Assembly: GCA_964196045.1 (NCBI GenBank)
Contig: CAXMRH010000015.1
Span: 1 to 5,243, forward strand
Reading direction: 5' to 3'
Length of the DNA: 5,243 nt
Source: SHLQ01 sp964196045
GTDB lineage: Bacteria; Actinomycetota; Acidimicrobiia; Acidimicrobiales; SHLQ01
Position numbers and translations under genes: made by a program
Part shown: positions 1 through 4,937 of the stretch, piece by piece
Layout: every line of letters begins with the position of its first letter
How positions within the stretch are numbered: position 1 is the first letter of the stretch
Notes under the pieces: generated by a model
Database searches by the model: none
The model's input: only the letters and a program-made list of their open reading frames with translations
Told to the model about the DNA's origin: nothing

Positions 1-681
1 AGCCAGGATGACACGATTGACTTCGTGGTGACGGTGAAGGAAGTCCAAGAACAGGTTCTTCCAGAGCCCAATGATGAGTTCGCGAAGGAGGCGAGCGAGT
101 TCGAGACGATGGACGAACTGCGAGACGACCTCAGTCATCGCCTCGAAGATGTGAAGAAGGGTCAGGCAGCGCAAGCACTTGACGAGAAGACGGGGGAGGC
201 GCTCGCTGCGTTGGTGAACGACGATGTCTCTGAAGCTCTTATCGAAGACGAGATGGAGAACCGGGCCCAGGACATGGCTATGCGCCTCCAGGCTCAGGGC
301 ATCGAGCTCGAGCAGTACCTCCAGATCACCGGTACGACGCCCGAAGCGTTCCGCGAACAGCTTCGCGAGCAGGCCGAAGTCAGTGCTCGGGTCGACCTAG
401 CACTTCGATCAATCGCTGACTCAGAGAACCTCGAGGTCTCAGACGAGGATCTCGATGAAGAGCTCCGAGTGCTAGCAACGCAGCTCGATCAACCACTCGA
501 CGCTATTCGGGAACAATTGGACACTGCTGGTCGTTTGAAGGCCATACGATCCGACATGCGGATCCGTGCAGCGCTCCAGTGGGTTACCGATCGTGCGCTA
601 ATTGTCGATGAGAACGGCAACACGGTCGATCGAGACCTTCTCGAGCAAGACGAACACGACCATGGGTCAGAGGAAGAGTAA
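1..681 (+). CDS. tig: Trigger factor, C-terminal part (5' end outside window)
   Basis: This is the last 226 residues of the ribosome-associated chaperone and peptidyl-prolyl isomerase that binds nascent chains at the tunnel exit. The frame is open from base 1, so the GTG at 25 is only an internal codon. The first residues (IDFVVTVKEVQ, then LPEPNDEFA) match the last strand of the FKBP-type isomerase domain and its exit into the helical substrate-binding C-domain. The rest is charged and strongly helical, as expected of the trigger factor arms (for example the ALIEDEMENRAQDMAMRL region and the LRVLATQLDQP region). It ends in an acidic, His-containing tail (DEHDHGSEEE), a low-complexity ending of a kind common in actinobacterial trigger factors. 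The ribosome-binding N-domain is not visible. The TAA stop lies 2 bp before clpP, and the clpP ribosome-binding site sits inside this gene's last codons, so the two are very probably co-transcribed and translationally coupled. No disruption is seen. Confidence 0.93.
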   Translation, partial: SQDDTIDFVVTVKEVQEQVLPEPNDEFAKEASEFETMDELRDDLSHRLEDVKKGQAAQALDEKTGEALAALVNDDVSEALIEDEMENRAQDMAMRLQAQGIELEQYLQITGTTPEAFREQLREQAEVSARVDLALRSIADSENLEVSDEDLDEELRVLATQLDQPLDAIREQLDTAGRLKAIRSDMRIRAALQWVTDRALIVDENGNTVDRDLLEQDEHDHGSEEE

Positions 682-683
682 TC

Positions 684-1307
684 ATGAGCGTCATCATTCC
701 GAACGTCATCGAGAAGACCCCGCACGGCGAGCGCGGATCGGACATCTTTTCCCGTTTGCTTCGGGAGAACATCATCTTTCTCGGCACCCCGATTGACGAC
801 TTCGTCGCCAACGTGATCTCGGCTCAGCTGCTCCATCTTGAAGCAGAGAACCCTGATCGAGACATCAACATCTACATCAACTCACCCGGCGGCGACATCA
901 ATGCGCTGTTTGCCATCTACGACACGATGCAATACGTGAAGCCCGACATCACGACCATTTGTTTCGGCCAGGCGGCCTCGGCAGCAGCAGTACTTCTCGC
1001 CGCGGGCACCCCGGGAAAGCGCCTGGCGCTCAAGCACAGCCGAATCCTGATTCATCAGCCGTATTCCGGAGCGCAAGGTCAGGTGTCCGACATCGAGATC
1101 GCGGCTTCGGAGATCCAGCGTTTGAAGAAGTCGCTCGAGGACGTGTTGGCCCACCACACTGGCCAGACCTCCGAGAAGATTTCAGCCGACACGGATCGCG
1201 ACTTCGTTATGACCGCCGATCAGGCTAAGGAATATGGAATCATTGACGAAGTCATCGACAATCGAGACACCGTAGATACCAGCGGGCCCATTAAGGCCGT
1301 CGAATAG
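684..1307 (+). CDS. clpP: ATP-dependent Clp protease proteolytic subunit ClpP
   Basis: This is the serine peptidase subunit of the cytoplasmic Clp protease, which forms a two-ring 14-mer capped by a AAA+ unfoldase such as ClpX. It has 207 residues, a normal family length. The catalytic triad can be placed by spacing: Ser99 in the GQAAS motif, His124 in ILIHQP and Asp173 in DRDF, with the same 25- and 49-residue intervals as in E. coli ClpP. The oxyanion-region NSPGGD is at about 66-71. The N-terminus (IIPNVIEKT) aligns with the start of mature E. coli ClpP, so there is almost no propeptide. The GQAASAAAVLLAAGTPGKR stretch is typically actinobacterial and resembles mycobacterial ClpP2. The ATG start is supported by AGAGGA (669-674) 9 nt upstream. 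Mycobacteria have clpP1 and clpP2 in tandem, but only one copy is present here; a second may lie elsewhere in the genome. Confidence 0.97.
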   Translation: MSVIIPNVIEKTPHGERGSDIFSRLLRENIIFLGTPIDDFVANVISAQLLHLEAENPDRDINIYINSPGGDINALFAIYDTMQYVKPDITTICFGQAASAAAVLLAAGTPGKRLALKHSRILIHQPYSGAQGQVSDIEIAASEIQRLKKSLEDVLAHHTGQTSEKISADTDRDFVMTADQAKEYGIIDEVIDNRDTVDTSGPIKAVE

Positions 1308-1343
1308 CCGTCCGACAACTCAGACGACGAACACCACTCAAAC

Positions 1344-1349
1344 GGGGAG
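1344..1349 (+). promoter_or_regulatory. Shine-Dalgarno of clpX
   Basis: GGGGAG lies 9 nt before the GTG at 1359. It decides the clpX start, because the next upstream in-frame codons contain no better initiation site and the protein begins at the expected point ahead of the zinc domain. Its strength contrasts with the missing or weak sites of folC and ndk downstream. Confidence 0.75.
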
Positions 1350-1358
1350 AACTAGCGC

Positions 1359-2642
1359 GTGGCCAAATTCGGTGAAGGGGGAGAACTTCTGAAGTGCTCC
1401 TTCTGTGGCAAGTCGCAGAAGCAGGTCAAGAAGTTGATCGCTGGTCCAGGTGTGTACATCTGCGATGAGTGCATTGATCTGTGCAACGAGATTATCGAAG
1501 AAGAGCTCGCGGAGTCAGGCGACGTCGATTTTGGCGATCTCCCCAAGCCGGCCGAGATCCACGAGTTCCTCAACACGTACATCATCGGGCAAGACCACGC
1601 GAAGAAGATTCTCGCCGTGGCGGTGTACAACCACTACAAGCGGGTCGAGTTCGGTGCGACGCTCGACAATGAGGTGGAGCTATCAAAGTCGAACATCCTG
1701 CTCGTAGGACCAACCGGCTGCGGAAAGACTCTGCTCGCACAGACGCTGGCGCGCATGTTGAACGTGCCGTTCGCGATCGCTGATGCGACCGCACTGACGG
1801 AGGCTGGTTACGTCGGTGAGGATGTCGAGAACATTCTGCTGAAGCTCCTGCAGGCCGCCGAGTACGACGTCAAGAAGGCCGAGACCGGCATCATCTACAT
1901 CGATGAGATCGACAAGGTCGCCCGCAAGAGCGAGAACCCATCGATCACCCGAGATGTCTCTGGTGAGGGTGTGCAGCAGGCATTGCTGAAGATCCTTGAG
2001 GGTACGAGTGCTGCCGTTCCACCCCAAGGCGGTCGCAAGCATCCACACCAAGAATTTATACAGATCGACACGACCAACGTGTTGTTCATCTGCGGTGGCG
2101 CGTTCGCTGGCATCGAGAAGATCATCGATAAGCGTGAAGATCGTGGCGGAGTCGGCTTTGGTGCGAGCATTTCGAAACGTCAGGAACGTGATGACCTCGG
2201 CGATGTGCTCACCCGCATCCGCCCAGAAGACCTCATGAACTTCGGTCTGATTCCCGAATTCATCGGTCGCCTTCCGGTCTTGGGCTCCGTTGGCAACTTG
2301 TACCGCGAGGATCTTGTTCGAGTACTCACCGAACCGAAGAATGCTCTGATTAGGCAGTACAAGAAGTTCTTCGAGTTCGAGAACTGTGAGTTGGAGTTCA
2401 CCGATGACGCTCTCGGCGCAATTGCGGACCAATCACTCGATCGCGGCGTCGGTGCTCGTGGACTGCGCGCGGTTCTCGAAGAGGTGCTCTTGGCCACGAT
2501 GTACGACCTGCCGAGCCGCGACGACGTGAGCAAGGTGGTCATCACCGAAGAGGTCGTGCTCGAAGGGGTCGTCCCCACTCTGCACAAGGTGAAGGGCCCG
2601 AAGAAGGATGCCGAAGAGCGCCCTCGCCGCGCCGCCAGCTAA
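1359..2642 (+). CDS. clpX: ATP-dependent Clp protease ATP-binding subunit ClpX
   Basis: This is the AAA+ hexameric unfoldase that recognises tagged substrates, threads them through its pore and delivers them to ClpP. It has 427 residues, close to E. coli ClpX (424). Domains in order: an N-terminal zinc-binding domain with Cys13, Cys16, Cys35 and Cys38; Walker A GPTGCGKT at 117-124; pore-1 loop GYVG at 150-153; Walker B IIYIDEID at 178-185 with catalytic Glu183; RKH pore loop at 226-228; the ClpP-docking tripeptide as VGF (265-267) in place of the commoner IGF; arginine-finger region IPEFIGRLP at 298-306 (Arg304); and sensor-2 GARGLR at 365-370 (Arg367). The C-terminus is a short basic tail. 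The start is GTG with a strong ribosome-binding site. It lies 51 bp after clpP with no convincing promoter between them, so it is probably in the same operon. All key residues are intact. Confidence 0.97.
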   Translation: MAKFGEGGELLKCSFCGKSQKQVKKLIAGPGVYICDECIDLCNEIIEEELAESGDVDFGDLPKPAEIHEFLNTYIIGQDHAKKILAVAVYNHYKRVEFGATLDNEVELSKSNILLVGPTGCGKTLLAQTLARMLNVPFAIADATALTEAGYVGEDVENILLKLLQAAEYDVKKAETGIIYIDEIDKVARKSENPSITRDVSGEGVQQALLKILEGTSAAVPPQGGRKHPHQEFIQIDTTNVLFICGGAFAGIEKIIDKREDRGGVGFGASISKRQERDDLGDVLTRIRPEDLMNFGLIPEFIGRLPVLGSVGNLYREDLVRVLTEPKNALIRQYKKFFEFENCELEFTDDALGAIADQSLDRGVGARGLRAVLEEVLLATMYDLPSRDDVSKVVITEEVVLEGVVPTLHKVKGPKKDAEERPRRAAS

Positions 2643-2647
2643 ATCTC

Positions 2648-2770
2648 CCGGGCTTCGCCCTCCAGGGCGAAGATCCGCCACAGCGCTCGCTTCGCTCACC
2701 AGATGTCTCGACTCCGCGCCTGCTGCGCCGGAGGCGAAGCCCGGTCGTTCGTCCCTCACTCTCTCCGGAG
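2648..2770. repeat. Cluster of nested GC-rich inverted repeats
   Basis: CCGGGCTTCGCC (2648-2659) is perfectly complementary to GGCGAAGCCCGG (2733-2744), a 12-bp inverted repeat enclosing 73 bp. The left arm also takes part in the local hairpin at 2653-2672, so two alternative folds compete. Inside lie CTCGCTTCGCTC (2686-2697) and a bulged stem CTCCGCGC/GCGCCGGAG (2712-2733). The 8-bp palindrome CTCCGGAG is at 2763-2770. The recurring CTTCGCC and CGCTTCGC words suggest REP-like dispersed palindromic material. No transposase is present in the window. Confidence 0.6.
2653..2672 (+). terminator. Stem-loop 10 bp after clpX, possible terminator
   Basis: CTTCGCCCT and AGGGCGAAG form a perfect inverted repeat separated by CC, so the real fold is an 8-bp GC-rich stem with a 4-nt loop. 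The position straight after the clpX stop suits transcription termination of the tig-clpP-clpX operon. No U-tract follows (next bases ATCCGCC), so it is not a classical intrinsic terminator. U-tract-less hairpin terminators have been proposed in actinobacteria. It could equally be one unit of the repeat cluster around it. Confidence 0.4.
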
Positions 2771-2831
2771 CTGGCGTCCAGTCGTGCGCATACGGGCGTC
2801 TGCGGGTCTGTACGACCGCGACATACGACGT

Positions 2832-2848
2832 AAGGGGTCAGGCCCCTT
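2832..2848. repeat. GGGGTCAGGCCCC palindrome, copy 1
   Basis: AAGGGG and CCCCTT flank the 5-nt centre TCAGG. GACG (2827-2830) and CGTC (2849-2852) extend the stem to 10 bp if T2831 is bulged. The 16 bases at 2833-2848 recur exactly 66 bp downstream in the same orientation. From memory, palindromes of the GGGGCCTGACCCC type recur in many bacterial genomes and sometimes lie near IS200-like (Y1) transposases. That link is recalled and cannot be tested here. Confidence 0.7.
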
Positions 2849-2898
2849 CGTCCTGAATCGTTGAATTGCATGGGGAGTCACCGCCATTCGGGCCAATT

Positions 2899-2915
2899 AG
2901 GGGTCAGGCCCCTTT
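2899..2915. repeat. GGGGTCAGGCCCC palindrome, copy 2
   Basis: AGGGG and CCCCT flank the same TCAGG centre as copy 1, giving a 16-bp perfect direct repeat (2899-2914) with it. This copy is followed by TT, so a short T run ends the right arm, and it could act as a weak + strand terminator. The 50 bp between the copies carry only a 5-bp AATTG/CAATT inverted pair (2864-2868 and 2894-2898) and no coding signal. Confidence 0.7.
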
Positions 2916-2984
2916 GAGCGCGGAGGACGGCAAAGGGTGAGCGCTATACACACGAAGTGGGCGCCTCTGGCGAAGGAGAGCGGA

Positions 2985-2999
2985 GCTCGCGTAGCGAGC
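2985..2999. repeat. Small hairpin GCTCGC-GTA-GCGAGC
   Basis: Perfect 6-bp arms are separated by GTA. The arms share the GCTCGC word with the cluster after clpX (2686-2697), suggesting the same family of short palindromic material. No function can be assigned. Confidence 0.45.
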
Positions 3000-3017
3000 A
3001 TGCACTCTGCGCCGGAT

Positions 3018-3036
3018 GTCGGGCGGAAGTCCCGAC
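3018..3036. repeat. Twin hairpin element A, loop CGGAAGT
   Basis: GTCGGG and CCCGAC pair around the 7-nt loop CGGAAGT. A3016-T3038 and a T3017/G3037 wobble can lengthen the stem. It is identical to element B at 13 of 19 positions. The six differing positions form three complementary pairs, so the stem is kept while its sequence changes. The centre is 69 bp before the folC start codon. Confidence 0.75.
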
Positions 3037-3047
3037 GTGTAGCGGTT

Positions 3048-3066
3048 CTCGACCGGAAGTGTCGAG
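3048..3066. repeat. Twin hairpin element B, loop CGGAAGT
   Basis: CTCGAC and GTCGAG pair around the same 7-nt loop as element A, in the same orientation, centred 30 bp downstream of it. The shared pattern is NTCGNN, then CGGAAGT, then NNCGAN. It ends 17 bp before the proposed folC -10 hexamer, so it covers the expected -35 region. Candidate roles are an operator pair, RNA hairpins recognised by their loop, or two copies of a palindromic repeat. Confidence 0.75.
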
Positions 3067-3083
3067 CGGGATATCCACCTCCG

Positions 3084-3089
3084 TAGGCT
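3084..3089 (+). promoter_or_regulatory. Possible leaderless -10 element of folC
   Basis: TAGGCT fits the actinobacterial TANNNT -10 consensus and ends 6 nt before the folC ATG, so transcription would begin at or next to the start codon. No TTGACA-like -35 is found at 16-19 bp; twin element B occupies that place. The only alternative initiation signal is a weak AGG (3085-3087) 8 nt before ATG. Confidence 0.4.
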
Positions 3090-3095
3090 CGCGAC

Positions 3096-4379
3096 ATGAG
3101 TTTTACTGAGGCGATTCGTTACCTCGACAAGCACATCAACCTTGAGGCACGCGCCGGGCACTTTGAAGACCTGTCGCTGAATTCGATGACGGAGTTGATG
3201 GCGTTGTCCGGCGATCCACACCAAGCCTTCCGTTCCATTCACGTCACTGGGACGAATGGAAAGGGTTCGACTGCGACGATGATCGCTCGACTGCTGCAGG
3301 CTCAGGGCTTGCGAGTGGGTCGGTATTCAAGTCCGCACCTCGCCTCGATCACCGAACGGATCGAAATCAATGGAGAGCCGATTGGACGGGATCAGTTTGC
3401 CGAAGAGGTCCTTGCTTTGGCCGCCATTGCGGAACTTTCAGACCATCCAGCGAGCTACTTCGAGCTCCTGACCGCAACCGCGTATCGATTGTTTGCGGTA
3501 GAAGCTGTCGAAGTTGCAGTCGTCGAGGTAGGAGTGCTGGGGCGCTTCGACGCGACGAACGTGATCGATTCGGATGTTGCTGTGGTGACGAACATCGGCA
3601 CGGATCACACCGACCAAAAGGGAGACTGGAAGCGACACATAGCCAGGGAGAAGGCGGGGATCGTCAAGCCGAACTCCACATTGGTCCTCGGCGAGATCGA
3701 GCCGTCGCTGCTTGACCTCTTCGAGGCCGAAGGTGCCGCCACAGTCCTGCGGGCTGGCGAGGAATTCGAGCTCGTGTCCGATTTCCCTGCGGTTGGCGGA
3801 CGCGTGATCGACATCCGCACGGTACGCGGACTCTACGAGGACGTTTTCCTCGCGGTCCATGGTGAGCATCAGGCCACCAACGCGGCGACCGCTTTGGCAG
3901 CGACCGAAGAGTTCTTCGACGCCGCGCTGCCGGACGATGTTGTCGCGGAAGCGTTCGGCGAACTACAGCTCCCCGGTAGGGCGGAAGTCATCGCGAAAGA
4001 GCCGACGATCGTGCTCGACGGCGCCCATAATCCTGAGGCTGCGGAGGCTCTGGATCGAACGCTGGCAACGGCCTTCGGTGGAGCAAGCCCACGCGTGTTC
4101 ATCATGGCGACGCTCGCGCCACGTGATCCAGCGGACTTCATCGCCGAGCTGGGTATTGGTCAGGGAGACTATGTCATCTCGATCCCGGTGAACTCGCCGC
4201 GTTCGGTGGCCCCGGAAGTGATCGCGCAAGCTGCCAGTGGCGCGGGAGCGACCGCAGAATCGTCGGGCGATGTCGAAGATGCGCTGGAGCGCGCCGCGGT
4301 GCTCGCCGGAGCGGACGGCTTGATCGTCGTGACGGGATCGCTCTATGCCGTGGGAGCAGCCCGCGAAGTTCTCGCCTAG
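3096..4379 (+). CDS. folC: Bifunctional folylpolyglutamate synthase / dihydrofolate synthase (FolC)
   Basis: This Mur-ligase-family cytoplasmic enzyme uses ATP to add glutamate to tetrahydrofolates, and in many bacteria also to dihydropteroate, retaining folates in the cell as polyglutamates. It has 427 residues, a normal length. Visible motifs: P-loop TGTNGKGST at 51-59; YSSPHL at 77-82; EVGVLGRFDATN at 144-155; NIGTDHTDQKGD at 166-177 with the metal/ATP-site His171; REKAGI at 184-189, whose Lys186 is the expected carbamylated lysine; and C-domain motifs DGAHNPEA at 308-315 and VVTGSLYAVG at 411-420. The ATG is chosen because MSFTEAIRYLDKHINLE is the usual N-terminus of actinobacterial FolC; there is no strong ribosome-binding site. 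Whether it has both activities cannot be decided from sequence alone. ndk follows after 16 bp. Confidence 0.95.
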   Translation: MSFTEAIRYLDKHINLEARAGHFEDLSLNSMTELMALSGDPHQAFRSIHVTGTNGKGSTATMIARLLQAQGLRVGRYSSPHLASITERIEINGEPIGRDQFAEEVLALAAIAELSDHPASYFELLTATAYRLFAVEAVEVAVVEVGVLGRFDATNVIDSDVAVVTNIGTDHTDQKGDWKRHIAREKAGIVKPNSTLVLGEIEPSLLDLFEAEGAATVLRAGEEFELVSDFPAVGGRVIDIRTVRGLYEDVFLAVHGEHQATNAATALAATEEFFDAALPDDVVAEAFGELQLPGRAEVIAKEPTIVLDGAHNPEAAEALDRTLATAFGGASPRVFIMATLAPRDPADFIAELGIGQGDYVISIPVNSPRSVAPEVIAQAASGAGATAESSGDVEDALERAAVLAGADGLIVVTGSLYAVGAAREVLA

Positions 4380-4382
4380 CGA

Positions 4383-4388
4383 TAGCCT
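4383..4388 (+). promoter_or_regulatory. Possible leaderless -10 element of ndk
   Basis: TAGCCT fits TANNNT and ends 7 nt before the ndk ATG, the spacing of a leaderless promoter. It starts 3 bp after the folC stop. No recognisable -35 is seen, and no purine-rich ribosome-binding site precedes ndk. Translation through coupling to folC is the alternative. Confidence 0.35.
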
Positions 4389-4395
4389 CACGGCC

Positions 4396-4803
4396 ATGAA
4401 TCGCACTTTTGTCATCTGCAAGCCCGACGCCGTTGAACGTGGACTCGTTGGCAGGATCATTTCTCGCTTCGAGGAAAAAGGACTCACGATCGTGGCCGCC
4501 GAACTGCGTCACGCCGATGGTGCCACCCTCGATCAGCACTACGAGGAGCATGTCGAGAAAGGCTTCTACCCCGACCTCAAGGCATTCATGAGCCGGAGTC
4601 CCGTGATGGCCATGGTGCTCGAGGGCCCAGAAGACACGTATGCGATGGTGCGATCCATGATGGGCGCAACCAACCCAGCCGAGTCACCTGCCGGCACCAT
4701 TCGTGGAGATTTCGGGACGGAGATGACCGAGAACCTCGTGCACGGCTCTGATTCCAACGAGTCCGCGGCACGCGAAATTGCCATCTGGTTCCCTCAGCTA
4801 TAA
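4396..4803 (+). CDS. ndk: Nucleoside diphosphate kinase
   Basis: This enzyme transfers the gamma-phosphate from ATP to nucleoside and deoxynucleoside diphosphates through a phosphohistidine intermediate, balancing cytoplasmic NTP and dNTP pools. It has 135 residues, the usual bacterial length. The signature NLVHGSDS puts the catalytic His at 116. Other active-site residues sit in their family positions: Lys9 (ICKPDAV), Tyr49 (HYEEH), Arg86 (MVRSMMG), Arg103 (GTIRGDFG) and Asn113. An in-frame upstream ATG at 4345 would add 17 residues that lie inside folC and have no family counterpart, so the ATG at 4396, giving MNRTFVICKPD, is the right start. No Shine-Dalgarno is visible, and the gap after folC is 16 bp, so it is either coupled to folC or leaderless. 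The gene is complete and intact. Confidence 0.96.
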   Translation: MNRTFVICKPDAVERGLVGRIISRFEEKGLTIVAAELRHADGATLDQHYEEHVEKGFYPDLKAFMSRSPVMAMVLEGPEDTYAMVRSMMGATNPAESPAGTIRGDFGTEMTENLVHGSDSNESAAREIAIWFPQL

Positions 4804-4810
4804 GCACTCA

Positions 4811-4825
4811 AACGCACGTGGCGTT
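4811..4825 (+). terminator. Weak stem-loop after ndk
   Basis: AACGC and GCGTT pair around ACGTG, 8 bp after the ndk stop. The stem is only 5 bp and no T-run follows, so termination here is a guess based mainly on position ahead of the mreB promoter. Confidence 0.25.
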
Positions 4826-4853
4826 CATGTGACCGCTGTCTGTGTCGGACGTT

Positions 4854-4883
4854 TTGCAAGTTCGTTACAGAACTGCGTAGAGT
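4854..4883 (+). promoter_or_regulatory. Candidate housekeeping promoter of mreB
   Basis: TTGCAA (4854-4859), 18 bp, then TAGAGT (4878-4883) matches the TTGNNN / TANNNT pattern of actinobacterial primary sigma factors. It predicts a start near 4890 and a leader of about 48 nt. The leader carries three CCCGGA words (at 4901, 4910 and 4917) and a repeated CTGGAG (4889-4894 and 4927-4932), the second of which contains the ribosome-binding site. Confidence 0.5.
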
Positions 4884-4928
4884 CGTGTCTGGAGTAAGGG
4901 CCCGGATAACCCGGAACCCGGAGTCACT

Positions 4929-4932
4929 GGAG
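4929..4932 (+). promoter_or_regulatory. Shine-Dalgarno of mreB
   Basis: GGAG lies 5 nt before ATG 4938. It favours this start over the in-frame ATG at 4995, which has only an AGGGCGAG stretch ahead of it. Confidence 0.6.
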
Positions 4933-4937
4933 CGTCA

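Larger units (their letters stand above)
2643..3095. other. 453-bp non-coding, repeat-rich gap between clpX and folC
   Basis: I see no credible gene on either strand. The open frames here translate to Arg/Ser/Pro-rich sequences without family motifs, as random GC-rich DNA gives. No valyl-tRNA synthetase fragment (HIGH- or KMSKS-type motif) is recognisable, although valS sits between clpX and folC in many actinobacteria. The gap contains at least five inverted-repeat structures, listed separately, and probably holds the end of the clp transcript and the promoter of folC. Confidence 0.8.

Noticed and set aside
1683..2432. Long antisense open frame of 249 codons inside clpX
   Set aside because: It is a shadow of the clpX coding frame in GC-rich DNA; the + strand protein has every ClpX motif.
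2542..2871. Open frames over the clpX end and the gap, on both strands (2608-2856 on +, 2542-2871 on -)
   Set aside because: The translations are Arg/Ser/Pro-rich with no family motif, they run across the inverted repeats, and they overlap the end of clpX.
2832..2915. CRISPR-like array
   Set aside because: There are only two copies of a 16-bp palindrome with one 50-bp spacer and no cas gene; this is a dispersed-repeat pattern.
3018..3066. CsrA/RsmA sites (GGA in hairpin loops) or a tetrahydrofolate riboswitch ahead of folC
   Set aside because: The loop lacks the wider CsrA consensus and CsrA is not typical of actinobacteria. The conserved core of the known THF riboswitch is not recognisable.
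3075..3082. CCACCTCC before folC, matching the anti-Shine-Dalgarno end of 16S rRNA
   Set aside because: It has the wrong sense to recruit ribosomes, could only sequester a ribosome-binding site that folC lacks, and an 8-base match is easily fortuitous.
4345..4395. Upstream in-frame ATG extending Ndk by 17 residues
   Set aside because: The extension lies inside folC and has no counterpart in the Ndk family; ATG 4396 gives the standard N-terminus.
4889..4937. Cyclic-di-AMP (ydaO-type) riboswitch in the mreB leader
   Set aside because: The predicted leader of about 48 nt is far too short, and only superficial CCCGGA similarity is present.
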